Below are positions 1 to 8,994 of a DNA stretch of 64,000 nucleotides, piece after piece; position 1 is the stretch's first letter, and every line of letters starts with the position of its first letter. The stretch covers positions 19,353 to 83,352 of the forward strand of contig NZ_JANKBZ010000043.1 of assembly GCF_024623785.1 (NCBI RefSeq), given 5' to 3'. The notes beneath the pieces were generated by a model. It was not told the DNA's origin and searched no databases. It worked only from the letters and a program-made list of their open reading frames with translations. The translations under genes were made by a program, and so were the position numbers. The stretch comes from Archangium lipolyticum (GTDB lineage: Bacteria > Myxococcota > Myxococcia > Myxococcales > Myxococcaceae).

Positions 1-739
1 CCAGCAGCGAATCGGAGATGTCCGGGAGCACGGAGGAGCGGCCGGTGCGGATGACCTCGTGGAGGCCGTGGGGATCCTTGGGGTCGGGCGGATAGCGCTT
101 GCGCAGCTCGTGGGCCCACTTCACCTTCGAGGGGTCCACGTGAGCCACCGCGAGCAGGCGCACGACACCATCCTCGCCCTGGATGTCGATGGAGCACCAG
201 TCGGCCAGCTGGGGCACCGCCAGGCGGGTGAGTGCCGCCAGCGTCGTCTCGTAGTCCAGCGAGGAGGCCAGCAGGGCATCGGCCTGGGTGAGGAACCGCA
301 GCGAGTCCGTGACGCGCTTCTGCTCGTCGATGTCGGTGCAGGTGCCGAACCACTTGACGATGCGGCCATCGGCATCGCGCACGGGTTGGGCGCGGCCGAG
401 AAACCAGCGGTACACGCCGTCGTGACGCCGGCAGCGGTACTCCACCTCGTAGGTGTCCCCGGTGCGCAGCGAGTGCTGCCAGCGCGTCTGTGCCTCCGGC
501 ACGTCCTCCGGATGGAAGGGCAGGCGCCAACCGTCTCCCTGGGTCACATCGAAGTTCGAGCCGGTGTAGTCGTACCAGCGCTGATTGAAGTAGTCGTGGA
601 ATCCATCCGGTCGCGCCGTCCACACGAGCTGGGGGATGGCCTCGGCGAGTTGCCGGAAGGTGGACTCCCCATCAGGGTGACTCAGGGTCTTGCTCAGCAG
701 CGTGTGCACGTCCGGTACGCGTCGCTCGGAGGGATTCAT
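1..739 (-). CDS. PAS-GAF sensor protein, probably a histidine kinase (3' end outside window)
   Basis: I translated the minus strand from the ATG at 739; the frame stays open for 246 codons to the window edge. Residues about 30-140 form a PAS_3-type fold (IPQLVWTARPDGFHDYFNQRW, then WHxHSLRTGD- and YRCRRHDG-like segments, then WFGTCTDIDEQK). From about residue 145 a GAF domain starts (FLTQADALLASSLDYETTL, LADWCSIDI). PAS followed by GAF at the N terminus is common in myxobacterial hybrid or HWE/HisKA sensor kinases, but the catalytic part lies beyond position 1, so kinase activity is inferred. A GGGF-rich stretch of under 300 bases separates it from the divergent DUF427 gene. Confidence 0.85.
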   Translation of the reverse strand, partial: MNPSERRVPDVHTLLSKTLSHPDGESTFRQLAEAIPQLVWTARPDGFHDYFNQRWYDYTGSNFDVTQGDGWRLPFHPEDVPEAQTRWQHSLRTGDTYEVEYRCRRHDGVYRWFLGRAQPVRDADGRIVKWFGTCTDIDEQKRVTDSLRFLTQADALLASSLDYETTLAALTRLAVPQLADWCSIDIQGEDGVVRLLAVAHVDPSKVKWAHELRKRYPPDPKDPHGLHEVIRTGRSSVLPDISDSLL

Positions 740-1024
740 GAAGGGGGACGGGGGACGTTAACAGCGCCGGAACAGTCCGGAGCCGCCCTGCCCATTCCGC
801 TTCCAACGGCTTTCCACCAGCGGACACTCCCGAGAAGGATGTTGGCCACTCTGAAGACGGAGGATGAAGTCCTCGCCAGGCCGCCTGGTCCGCGGAGGGA
901 GGAACGCGTCGCACCACGAGCCATCACCCCCGCTGCTCGTGACGAACAGAAGGAGCCATGGGAGGTGGCGCGGAGCCGTCGGCGGAAGCAGACATGGAGG
1001 GAGAGCGGACGCGAGGAGGACACC

Positions 1025-1309
1025 ATGGCGCGGGCGATGTGGAACGGAGCGGTGCTCGCCGAGAGTGACACGTACGAGCTGGTGGAGGGGAACGTGTACT
1101 TTCCGAGGGAGTCGGTGAAGCGGGAGGTGCTGAAGGACAGCGGAACGCACACGACATGTCCGTGGAAGGGAGTGGCGAGCTACTACGACGTGGTCGTGGA
1201 CGGGAAGTCGAACAAGGACGCGGCCTGGTACTACCCGGAGCCGAAGGAAGCGGCTGACAGCATTCGGGGCCATATCGCGTTCTGGAAGGGAGTGCAGGTG
1301 GAGCGCTAG
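1025..1309 (+). CDS. DUF427 family protein
   Basis: A 94-residue protein beginning at the ATG in ACCATGGCG, 8 bases after a GAGGAG Shine-Dalgarno sequence. The sequence carries the DUF427 signature: WNGxVLAESDTYELVEGNVYFP at the N terminus, then TTCPWKGVASYYDV around residues 43-56 and AAWYYPEPKEAADSIRGHIAFW near the end. DUF427 is a small single-domain beta-rich family of unknown biochemical role, common in actinobacteria and myxobacteria. Length is normal for the family. The much longer open frame that begins upstream is antisense to the sensor gene and is not the real start. Nothing nearby suggests a pathway. Confidence 0.9.
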   Translation: MARAMWNGAVLAESDTYELVEGNVYFPRESVKREVLKDSGTHTTCPWKGVASYYDVVVDGKSNKDAAWYYPEPKEAADSIRGHIAFWKGVQVER

Positions 1310-1338
1310 CGAACCAGAGCGAGACCGGTGCACACTGT

Positions 1339-1373
1339 CCCTCTCCCTTCGGGAGAGGGACGGGGTGAGGGTA
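1339..1373 (-). repeat. Palindromic intergenic repeat, copy 1
   Basis: Arms CCCTCTCCC (1339-1347) and GGGAGAGGG (1351-1359) around a TTC loop, followed by ACGGGGTGAGGGTA. It is in inverted orientation relative to most other copies. It sits between the DUF427 gene and the TonB-dependent receptor, 37 bases before the receptor ATG. Confidence 0.9.
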
Positions 1374-1409
1374 CCCGTCACCCGAGCTCTCAACGAAGAA
1401 GGCCCGTGG

Positions 1410-3464
1410 ATGTCCTGGTTCCTCCCCTGCGCGCTGCTCTCCGCCACACTGTCCCAGACTCCGACACCCGAGGAACCATCGCCCGGGCCCCTACCCGAGG
1501 CCACCGCTCCTCGGGAAACGACGGTGGTGGCGCCGCGGGTGCCCACGCCGCTGAGCCGAACACCGACGGCCGTGAGCGTGGTGGAGCAGGAAGACATCCA
1601 GGAGGGGCGCCCCACGCTGGGCCTGTCCGAGGCACTGGTGGGAGTACCGGGGCTGCTGACGCAGAGCCGGAACAACTACTCACAGGACCTGAGGCTCTCG
1701 ATTCGAGGCTTCGGGGCACGCTCGGCGTTCGGCATCCGGGGGGTGACGGTGCTGGTGGACGGCTTCCCGGAGACGATGCCGGACGGGCAGACGAACGTGG
1801 ACAGCCTGGACATGGCATCCACGGCGCGCATCGAGGTGCTGAGGGGGCTGGCCTCGTCGCTGTACGGGAACGCGGCGGGGGGAGTGGTGAGCATCACCAC
1901 GGAGGAGGGCCCGGACCGGCCCTTCGTGGAGGCGCGGACGCTGCACGGGGACGCGGGCCTGTGGAAGCTGCACGCAAAGGGCGGAGGAAAGAGCGGGGAC
2001 GTGCGCTGGCTGGTGAGCGCGTCGAGGCTGGAGCAGGGAGGGTGGCGGCGGCAGTCGGGGACGGAGCAGGCGCTGCTGAACGGGAAGGTGGGCTGGACGC
2101 CGGATGAGCGCTCACAGCTGACGGCGGTGCTGTCGCTGGTGGATGCACCCGAAGCAGGGGACGCCGGAGGACTGACGCGGCAGGAGGTGGAAGGAGACCC
2201 CCGGCAGGCCTCGCCCACCAACCTGGGCGCCCGCGCGGGCGAGTCGGTGAGGCAGGGGCGGCTGGGGCTGACGTACCACCGACGGCTGGACGAGACACAG
2301 GAGTTGAACGCGAGCGGCTTCCTGGCGCTGAGGCGCTTCCAGAACGCACTGCCCTCGGTGGTGGTGGCCTTCGACCGGACGTTCGACGGGGTGTCGGTGC
2401 GCTACGGCAACCGGGCGCCGCTGTTCGGGCTGCGCAGCCGCTTCACGGTGGGGGCGGAGCTCCAGTCCCAGTCGGACCGGCGGAAGAACTTCGACAACGT
2501 GGACGGCCGGCCCGGGAGCACGTTGCAACTGGACCAGGACGAGGACGTGACGTCCCTGGGTGTCTTCGTGCAGGAGGAGTGGGAGCCGCTCGAACGCCTG
2601 ACGCTGGTGGCGGGGGCGAGGTACGACGTATCGCGCTACGCGGTGGAGGACTTCCTGAAGGAGGACGGGGACGGGACGGGGACGCGGACGTTCCAGCAGC
2701 CCACGGGGCGGCTGGGGCTCATCTGGGCACCGAGGCCGGAGGTGTCGGTGTTCGCGAACGTCTCACAGGCCTTCGAGGCGCCGACGACGACGGAGCTGGC
2801 GGTGCAGCCGGGGTCGGGCGGAGGACTGTCGAGGGACTTGAAACCGCAGCACTCGGACGGAGTGGAGCTGGGGACGCGAGGACTGCTGTGGGGCCGGCTG
2901 CGCTACGACGTGGCGCTGTTCGCGGTGTTCATCCGCGACGGGCTGGTGCGCTTCGAGGACGAGAACGCGAGGGCGTACTACCGCAACACGGGACGTTCGA
3001 GGCACGTGGGGGCGGAGGTGGCGTTGGAGACGAAGGTGACGGAGGAGCTGCGGGTGCGCGCGGCGTACAACGCGTTGCAGGCGACGTTCCGCGACTACAC
3101 GTCACAGGGGAAGCAGCTGCGAGGCAAGTCCATTCCGGGCATTCCGGCGCACCAGGTGAGCGCGGAGGCGGCGTACCAGCACGCGAGCGGAGCGAGGGCG
3201 GCGGTGGAGGTGTTCAGCGCGGGAGGGCTGTACGCGGACGACGCGAACACGGTGCGCGAGCACACGGCCTGGGTGATGAACGTGCGGCTGGGACACCACT
3301 TCCAGATGGGCATCTTCGAGGTGAGCCCGTTCCTGGGGCTGCAGAACCTGCTGTCGGCGCGCTACAGTGACAACGTGCGGGTGAACGCGGCCCGGGGGCG
3401 CTACTTCGAGCCGGCGCCGCCGCTGACGGTGTACGCGGGAGCGGGCCTGTCGCACCGCTGGTGA
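1410..3464 (+). CDS. TonB-dependent outer-membrane receptor
   Basis: A 684-residue outer-membrane receptor. The chosen ATG gives a signal peptide (MSWFLPCALLSATLSQ); the longer frame starting at 1365 would translate the palindromic repeat and is unlikely. After a Pro-rich linker comes the plug domain (about residues 45-165: LSEALVGVPGLLTQSR, LRLSIRGFGARSAFGIRG, VLVDGFPETMPDGQTNVDSLD, RIEVLRGLASSLYGNAAGGVVSI), then a 22-strand-type beta barrel ending in an aromatic residue (GLSHRW), the usual BAM recognition end. The plug most resembles siderophore/vitamin receptors of the FecA/PupB type with the YGNAAGGVV motif. The substrate cannot be named. It ends 8 bases from the convergent DUF4276 gene. 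Confidence 0.92.
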   Translation: MSWFLPCALLSATLSQTPTPEEPSPGPLPEATAPRETTVVAPRVPTPLSRTPTAVSVVEQEDIQEGRPTLGLSEALVGVPGLLTQSRNNYSQDLRLSIRGFGARSAFGIRGVTVLVDGFPETMPDGQTNVDSLDMASTARIEVLRGLASSLYGNAAGGVVSITTEEGPDRPFVEARTLHGDAGLWKLHAKGGGKSGDVRWLVSASRLEQGGWRRQSGTEQALLNGKVGWTPDERSQLTAVLSLVDAPEAGDAGGLTRQEVEGDPRQASPTNLGARAGESVRQGRLGLTYHRRLDETQELNASGFLALRRFQNALPSVVVAFDRTFDGVSVRYGNRAPLFGLRSRFTVGAELQSQSDRRKNFDNVDGRPGSTLQLDQDEDVTSLGVFVQEEWEPLERLTLVAGARYDVSRYAVEDFLKEDGDGTGTRTFQQPTGRLGLIWAPRPEVSVFANVSQAFEAPTTTELAVQPGSGGGLSRDLKPQHSDGVELGTRGLLWGRLRYDVALFAVFIRDGLVRFEDENARAYYRNTGRSRHVGAEVALETKVTEELRVRAAYNALQATFRDYTSQGKQLRGKSIPGIPAHQVSAEAAYQHASGARAAVEVFSAGGLYADDANTVREHTAWVMNVRLGHHFQMGIFEVSPFLGLQNLLSARYSDNVRVNAARGRYFEPAPPLTVYAGAGLSHRW

Positions 3465-3471
3465 GGGTTGC

Positions 3472-4074
3472 TCAGGCCAAGGGCATCGCGGGCACTCCAC
3501 AAAGCTCGGCAATCGAGCGAACCAACTTGTCGAATGACTCGGAGCGCTCCCGGAGGAAACCGATATCGATGCGCCGCGTCTCCTGGAGCTGGTGCACGGT
3601 CGGGGAATAATCCGGGACGAGCTTCCTCATCGTGCCCTTGGCGCCACGCCCCGACACCGGCACGGCCACTCCCGCCGCCAGCAACTCCGCATCCGGCCGG
3701 CTGAGCAGGAGCCACGTCTCGTACTCATGAACAGCCATCAAGGCGACGCCAGCCCCCAGACGGCGCATGACACGTGTGGCATCCGGTCCCCATACCGCGG
3801 CGCAATCCTCGTCCTCGTCACACAGCAACAGCACGGCATTCCCAGGACGAGGCCGCCGCTGCGCCAGCACCATGGCCTTGACTACCTCGTCCTCGCGGCA
3901 CGGCCGCCGAGGCCTCGGATGGCGAGCATCCACGAGCGCGGAACGCTTCCGGCGAATGGGCTCGGGATCCACCACCCAGCCCTGGACTCCGAGGTAGGCC
4001 ATCACCCGGGCACACAGGTTCGGGATGGCAGCGACCTCCCCCTCTCCTTCCACGACACAGACGAGTCGCTTCAC
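3472..4074 (-). CDS. DUF4276 TOPRIM-like protein, partner of the adjacent ATPase
   Basis: A 200-residue protein with the DUF4276 layout: a leading strand with VVEGEGE (residues 7-13), an acidic DEDED cluster at 86-90 and VHEYETWLL at 115-123. These are the positions of the Glu and DxD metal ligands in TOPRIM-fold nucleases. It starts with GTG, which overlaps the TGA of the ATPase (GTGA, 4071-4074), so translation is probably coupled. AAA ATPase plus TOPRIM-like protein is the arrangement of OLD-family and PARIS-type defence modules, although PARIS uses DUF4435 rather than DUF4276. Nuclease activity and defence role are inferred from family and context. Confidence 0.82.
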   Translation of the reverse strand: MKRLVCVVEGEGEVAAIPNLCARVMAYLGVQGWVVDPEPIRRKRSALVDARHPRPRRPCREDEVVKAMVLAQRRPRPGNAVLLLCDEDEDCAAVWGPDATRVMRRLGAGVALMAVHEYETWLLLSRPDAELLAAGVAVPVSGRGAKGTMRKLVPDYSPTVHQLQETRRIDIGFLRERSESFDKLVRSIAELCGVPAMPLA

Positions 4075-5237
4075 GCCAGATCGCGCGGATCCAGCGATTC
4101 TGGCTCCTCGCCCTCGATCCGGAGCGGCTCGCTACGCGCGAGCTCCGACAGGCTCAAGAGTCCCTCTCGGACGACCTCCCGCTGGGCCGTGGAGAGAGGC
4201 CCGATTCGCGTGGTCCCGTTCCGGTAGCCGCACACGAGGATCTCCTCGTCCTGGGCCGCGTCCAGCAGCTCTGGGCTGTGGGTCGTCACCAGGACGGAGC
4301 CCCGCTGCGAGGCGAGCTTCAGCACCTCGAAGAGCAACGCCGCGGCCCCGGGATGGATGGCGACCTCGGGTTCCTCGACGATGAGCAAGCGGGCAAGGGA
4401 ATAGGGCTCTTCCCTGGAGGGGAGGGTCCGGGCCGCGACAATGATGCCCAGGGCCCGCAGAGCCCCTTCCGACATGTTGGCCGCCGCGAAACGCGCCACT
4501 CCCGAAGGCTGTCGCTGACTGAATCGCAGGAGCAGGAACCCGCCCGCCTCCTCGACGGAGATGTCCTCCAGACCGGGGATGAGCCGTCGCATGGACATGA
4601 CGACGAAATCGAACGCCCTCTTGTCCTGGCTGTGGAGACGTTCCAGCACGCTGGCGATGTTGCTCCCGTTCTCCAAGAGCATCCCCGCTTCGCCGCGAGG
4701 CTGGGGCGCGATCATCTCGTCCAGGTCCAGACGCAGCCGCTGCACGTCGATGAACTCCCTGGGAATCAACTGCCGGATGTAGAGCATGATGCTCGTCGTG
4801 GGCGGCAGGTGTGGAAACCTGAAAGGGGGCTCACCCATCACGAGCTCCCCCTGACGCGTGAAGTGGAAGAACCGCGTCCCCGCCTTGACGAGCTCGAAGG
4901 TCTCGTCCAAGAACCTCCACCTGCCGCCATCCGCTGCGGCCATCGAGAAGAATTGCTCGGAATAGCTCGAAGCAAGCTCCTCCTTGCTTTCGCTGATGCG
5001 CATCCTCACCTGGAGCGTGTCGTCTTCCCCGACGCCCCAACGCCGGATGGACGCCAATCCACCCCGCCGCTGGATGGCGGATGCGGCATCGAAGCCCAGC
5101 TCACTGGCGAGCACGAGCGCGTCGACGAAGTTGGTCTTGCCGCTACCGTTCGGTCCCACCAGGACCGTGAAAGGCGCCAGCTCCACCTCCGCGCTCTCGA
5201 TGCTCCGGTAGTTCTTCAGCGCGATCCGCAGCCACAT
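4071..5237 (-). CDS. AAA15/AAA_21 family ATPase (OLD/RecF-like)
   Basis: A 388-residue ABC-like ATPase. Residues 1-35 are the typical MWLRIALKNYRSIES opening followed by Walker A GPNGSGKT (28-35). Near the C terminus are the signature-like ANMSEGALRALGI, Walker B LLIVEEPEVAIHP, and the H-loop TTHSPELLD. The ATG at 5237 is preferred over an in-frame upstream start because the conserved domain begins directly at it. It lacks its own TOPRIM domain; the following DUF4276 gene supplies one. The family senses or processes DNA in anti-phage and DNA-repair contexts. Phage defence here is inference. Confidence 0.88.
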   Translation of the reverse strand: MWLRIALKNYRSIESAEVELAPFTVLVGPNGSGKTNFVDALVLASELGFDAASAIQRRGGLASIRRWGVGEDDTLQVRMRISESKEELASSYSEQFFSMAAADGGRWRFLDETFELVKAGTRFFHFTRQGELVMGEPPFRFPHLPPTTSIMLYIRQLIPREFIDVQRLRLDLDEMIAPQPRGEAGMLLENGSNIASVLERLHSQDKRAFDFVVMSMRRLIPGLEDISVEEAGGFLLLRFSQRQPSGVARFAAANMSEGALRALGIIVAARTLPSREEPYSLARLLIVEEPEVAIHPGAAALLFEVLKLASQRGSVLVTTHSPELLDAAQDEEILVCGYRNGTTRIGPLSTAQREVVREGLLSLSELARSEPLRIEGEEPESLDPRDLA

Positions 5238-5335
5238 GCGGCGTTCATCCCTTGTCCCACACGCCGAGTCAATCTGTCCGCTTCCTGAGCGTCCACCCTC
5301 CTGCACGCCGCGCCTCCATGGCATAACTCTTCCCC

Positions 5336-7141
5336 ATGACCGCCCCCGCCTCGAACCCGCTGCTCTCCGATCGCGACGTGGACTTCCAGCTCTACGAGGT
5401 GCTGGACACGGAATCGCTCTGCAAGCTCCCGGCCTTCGCGGACCACTCGCGCGAGACGTTCACGCTCTTCCTGGACAGCACGCGCCGCTTCGCGCGGGAC
5501 GTGCTCTTCCCCACGTATCGCCTCATGGACGCCGAGCCGCCGGTGTTCCGCGATGGCCGTGTCCACGTCCACCCACTGATGCGCAAGCTGTACCCCCAAC
5601 TGGTCGAGCTGGGCCTGCTGTCGGCCACGCGGCCCGCCGAGGTGGGAGGCCAGCAGCTGCCGCTCACGGTGTACTCGCTGGCCTCGGCGTACCTGATGGC
5701 GGGCAACCTGAGCGCCTACGGCTTCGTCGGCCTCACCACCGGCGCGGCGCACCTCATCGAGGCCTTCGGCAGCCCCTGGCTCAAGGACACGTTCATGTCG
5801 CGCATGTACCAGGGCGAGTGGACGGGCACGATGGCCCTCACCGAGCCCCAGGCGGGCAGCAGCCTCGCGGACGTGCGCACCCGGGCCACGCCCGCCGCGG
5901 ATGGCACGTACCTCATCACCGGCTCGAAGATCTTCATCAGCGGCGGGGACCAGGACTTCACGGAGAACGTGGTGCACCTCACGCTGGCGCGCATCGAGGG
6001 CTCGCCGCCGGGAACACGGGGCCTGTCGCTCTTCGCGGTGCCGGCGCGCCGGCCCGAGGGGGGCCGGCTGGTGGACAACGACGTGCGGGTGGCGGGAGCC
6101 ATCCACAAGATTGGTTGGAAGGGCATCCCCAGCATCGCGCTCAACTACGGCGAGGGCGGGGACTGCCGCGGGTGGATTCTGGGCGAGCCGGGCAGGGGCT
6201 TGTCCCAGATGTTCCAGATGATGAACGAGGCACGCATCATGGTGGGCCTCAACGGCGTGGCGACGGCCTCGGTGGCGTACCACGAGGCGCTGGCGTACGC
6301 GCGGAACCGTCCCCAGGGGCGCCCCTCCTGGGAGAAGGACGCGACCCGGCCGCAGCACCCCATCATCGAGCACGCGGACGTACGGCGGATGCTGCTGCGG
6401 CAGAAGGCCATCGTGGAGGGCGGCCTGTCGCTGCTGGCAACCGCCTCGTGGCAGGCGGACGTGGCGGAGCACGGGAAGACGGAGGAGGAGCGCAAGCGCG
6501 CGGGGCTGCTGTTGGATCTGCTCGTGCCGCTGGCCAAGACCTTCCCCGCGGAGAAGGGCTTCGAGGCCAACACGCTCGCGGTGCAGGTGCACGGCGGCTA
6601 CGGCTACTCGACCGAGTACCTGCCGGAGGCGTGGCTGAGAGATCAGAAGCTCAACAGCATCCACGAGGGCACCACGGGCATCCAGGGTTTGGACCTGCTG
6701 GGGCGCAAGGCGATGGCGGCGGGCGGCGCGGCGATGCAGGCGTTCGCCGAGGAGGTGGAGGCCACGGTGGAGCGGGCGCGCCGGGCGGGCGTGGACCCGG
6801 CCTGGGGTGATGCGCTGAGCAAGGCCATGCAGCAGGTGGCCGAGCTGACGATGGACCTGGGCGCCGCGGGCATGGCGGGCGAGGTGGAGCGCATGCTGCG
6901 CCACAGCGCGCACTACATGGAGCTGTTCTCCATCCTGGCGGTGGCGTGGCGATGGCTGGCGCAGGCGGCGGCGGCTCAAGAGGGCATCGCTCGCGGCGGC
7001 GGCGACCGCGGCTTCTACGAGGGCAAGCTGGCCGCGGCACAGTACTGGCTGCACACGGAGCTGCCCCGGGTGTCGACCCTGGTCTCGCTGTGCCGCTCGG
7101 GGGAGGACTCGTACACGCGGATGCAGCCCGAGTGGTTCTGA
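5336..7141 (+). CDS. Acyl-CoA dehydrogenase, 600-residue type
   Basis: A 601-residue FAD flavoprotein that would oxidise acyl-CoA thioesters to enoyl-CoA. It is longer than the usual 380-residue enzymes and matches the FadE5/AidB-like class: N-terminal extension (residues 1-60), N-terminal helical domain, the FAD-binding region with [19 protein letters not shown] and [16 protein letters not shown], the central helical domain with [21 protein letters not shown] and [16 protein letters not shown], then an extra C-terminal domain of about 130 residues. The catalytic Glu of this class lies near the HEGTTGIQ segment. It starts at an ATG about 100 bases from the divergent ATPase gene, and its stop lies one base before the next ATG. 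Confidence 0.93.
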   Translation: MTAPASNPLLSDRDVDFQLYEVLDTESLCKLPAFADHSRETFTLFLDSTRRFARDVLFPTYRLMDAEPPVFRDGRVHVHPLMRKLYPQLVELGLLSATRPAEVGGQQLPLTVYSLASAYLMAGNLSAYGFVGLTTGAAHLIEAFGSPWLKDTFMSRMYQGEWTGTMALTEPQAGSSLADVRTRATPAADGTYLITGSKIFISGGDQDFTENVVHLTLARIEGSPPGTRGLSLFAVPARRPEGGRLVDNDVRVAGAIHKIGWKGIPSIALNYGEGGDCRGWILGEPGRGLSQMFQMMNEARIMVGLNGVATASVAYHEALAYARNRPQGRPSWEKDATRPQHPIIEHADVRRMLLRQKAIVEGGLSLLATASWQADVAEHGKTEEERKRAGLLLDLLVPLAKTFPAEKGFEANTLAVQVHGGYGYSTEYLPEAWLRDQKLNSIHEGTTGIQGLDLLGRKAMAAGGAAMQAFAEEVEATVERARRAGVDPAWGDALSKAMQQVAELTMDLGAAGMAGEVERMLRHSAHYMELFSILAVAWRWLAQAAAAQEGIARGGGDRGFYEGKLAAAQYWLHTELPRVSTLVSLCRSGEDSYTRMQPEWF

Positions 7142-7142
7142 C

Positions 7143-7976
7143 ATGTCCGTCTCGTTCCACCTGTGCCAGCCCGGCCGTGGCGCCTCCTGCGGAGCCTGCT
7201 GCGGCCTCTACAACTTCCGCGACCACTCGCGCGCCACGCTCACCGAGCGCCTCTCCACGCAGACCGACACCTTCCGCCCGCTCCCCCAGGAGCCCGAGGC
7301 CTGGCGCTCCGCCGCTCGCGGCCTGCTGGAGGCCCGCCACGCCACGACGCCTCCCCTCTTCCCCGCCGTGCGCGTCTGCCCCCTGCTGGGCTTCCTCGAC
7401 GCGGAGCGCACACGCGTGGGCTGCCTCGGCCACCCCAAGGTGACGGGCGGCGCGGACCTGCGCGACTGCGGCGTCTACCGCGCCGACATCTGCGAGACCT
7501 TCACCTGCCCCTCCTTCACCTGGCTCTCGGATGCACAGGCCCGGCTCGTCCAGGCAGCATGCGCGGACTGGTACCTGTACGGGCTCGTCATCACCGACGT
7601 GGAGCTCGTCCGGGGGTGTCTGCGCCTGCTGGAGTGGGAGCTGGCCGGGCCCGTGGACCCTGACGCCCTCATCGCCAACGGCGACGCGCTCGAGGCCGTG
7701 CGCCAGCTCTTCTCCTTGAAGGAGACCGCTCCCGGCCGCGGCTCACACGCCGCCGTGTTCGGCCGGTTTACCCCCGACACCGAGGGTGAGCCCGTTTCGC
7801 GCAACCTCGACTACGCCGCGCTCGGTGCTCGCGCCGCACCAGAGGATGAGGTGGTGCTGTGCCTCGGGTATGCGCCCCGGACTTTGGAGGAGCTCACCGC
7901 GGCTCGGGAGTTGGTTCGCACGCATGTGCGCGCCGTGGCCCTCGCGCTCACGGTAGGCCCTATACCCTCACCCTAG
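7143..7976 (+). CDS. Cysteine-cluster (YkgJ-like) putative metal-binding protein
   Basis: A 277-residue protein with the CGACCG cluster at residues 17-22, VCPLLGF...VGCLGHP and LRDCGVYRADICETFTCPSF, together giving at least nine cysteines in the first half. This resembles the YkgJ/CxxCxxCC zinc-iron chelating domain fused to a C-terminal region of unknown role. The gene starts one base after the acyl-CoA dehydrogenase stop, so the two are probably co-transcribed. Its last four codons and its TAG stop lie within a palindromic repeat element (7963-7998), suggesting the original 3' end was replaced by repeat insertion. No enzymatic function can be assigned. Confidence 0.8.
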   Translation: MSVSFHLCQPGRGASCGACCGLYNFRDHSRATLTERLSTQTDTFRPLPQEPEAWRSAARGLLEARHATTPPLFPAVRVCPLLGFLDAERTRVGCLGHPKVTGGADLRDCGVYRADICETFTCPSFTWLSDAQARLVQAACADWYLYGLVITDVELVRGCLRLLEWELAGPVDPDALIANGDALEAVRQLFSLKETAPGRGSHAAVFGRFTPDTEGEPVSRNLDYAALGARAAPEDEVVLCLGYAPRTLEELTAARELVRTHVRAVALALTVGPIPSP

Positions 7977-7998
7977 CCCTCTCCCAGAGGGAGAGGGG
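7963..7998 (+). repeat. Palindromic intergenic repeat, copy 2
   Basis: TACCCTCACCCT header, then arms CCCTCTCCC (7977-7985) and GGGAGAGGG (7989-7997) with loop AGA. It supplies the last codons and TAG of the upstream Cys-cluster gene. Confidence 0.9.
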
Positions 7999-8091
7999 AT
8001 ATGCACGGGGGCTCGGTCGGTTGCTCCGTGTGCAGGGGAACCGACGGGCGCCACTTGGTCTCTCCTGGGTCCAGTGTCCATCTGGAGACAC

Positions 8092-8928
8092 ATGAGACCC
8101 CTCATCCTCTCCGCCGCTCTGTTGGGGCTGCTGCTCGGATCGGGCTGCGCCTCCCTCGCCTCCGCCACCCGCCCCGCTACCCGCGCCATCGGCGAGCTCG
8201 TCCTGTCTCCCCAGGACGAGATGCGGCTGGGAAGCCAGCTCGCCGCCCAGGTGAGGCAACAGGAGAAGGTCCTCGACGACCCCCAGGTGCAGAGCTACGT
8301 GAACGCCCTTGGACAGCGCCTCGTCTCCCAGGCGCCCAGGCAGGAGCGGCCGTTCGACTTCCACTTCACCGTCATCGACGCGCCCGACAACGTCAACGCC
8401 TTCGCCCTGCCCGGTGGCCACATCTTCGTCTACTCGGGCCTCCTTCGCGCGGCCAGCAACGAGGCCGAGCTCGCGGCCGTGCTCGGCCATGAGGTCGCCC
8501 ACGTCACCTCCGGTCATGCCCGCCAGCAACTCGCCAGCCAGGTGGGACTGGGCACCCTGCAGCAACTCCTGCTCGGCGACAACCCGCACGCCCTCGCCCA
8601 GCTCGGCAGCGCCATCGCCGCCCAGGGCTACCTCGCCGCGTACACCCGCGGCATGGAGAGCGAGGCGGACAAACGAGGCCTGCTGTACCTGGATCAATCC
8701 GGCTACGACCCGGCCGCGATGGCTCGCTTCTTCGGCAAGCTCGACAAGCTGCAGGGCTCCAGGCCCAACTTCGTGAGCTCCTTCTTCGCCACCCACCCGA
8801 ACCCCGGCGCACGCGCGCGCGAGGTGAGCTCCCTCATCGAGTCGCGTGGTTACGGTGGTGGGCAGGAAGCCATCGTCAGCAGTGAGTTCCAGAACATCCA
8901 GGCCCGGGTCGGTGGGCCGGTGCGCTGA
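8092..8928 (+). CDS. M48 family metalloprotease lipoprotein
   Basis: A 278-residue envelope zinc protease. The ATG at 8092 has GGAG five bases upstream and starts a lipoprotein signal (RPLILSAALLGLLLGSGC); an in-frame GTG at 8074 is less likely. The M48 fold follows: the HEVAH zinc motif is at residues 133-137 (preceded by ELAAVLG), followed downstream by GMESEADKRGLLY with the third ligand Glu. The SSFFATHPNPGARA segment is typical of BepA/LoiP-like enzymes that act in outer-membrane quality control. No TPR extension is present, so it is closer to LoiP/YggG than BepA. The substrate is unknown. Confidence 0.9.
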   Translation: MRPLILSAALLGLLLGSGCASLASATRPATRAIGELVLSPQDEMRLGSQLAAQVRQQEKVLDDPQVQSYVNALGQRLVSQAPRQERPFDFHFTVIDAPDNVNAFALPGGHIFVYSGLLRAASNEAELAAVLGHEVAHVTSGHARQQLASQVGLGTLQQLLLGDNPHALAQLGSAIAAQGYLAAYTRGMESEADKRGLLYLDQSGYDPAAMARFFGKLDKLQGSRPNFVSSFFATHPNPGARAREVSSLIESRGYGGGQEAIVSSEFQNIQARVGGPVR

Positions 8929-8994
8929 GCCACGCTTGCCGCTCCAACCCCGGCACCCCACCTTCCCCCGGCGGGCGAGCACCGGGAGCGTGGG

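Noticed and set aside
5216..7144. A 642-codon minus-strand frame opposite the acyl-CoA dehydrogenase.
   Set aside because: Composition is Arg/Leu/Val/His-rich without motifs, whereas the plus frame has the full flavoprotein signature.
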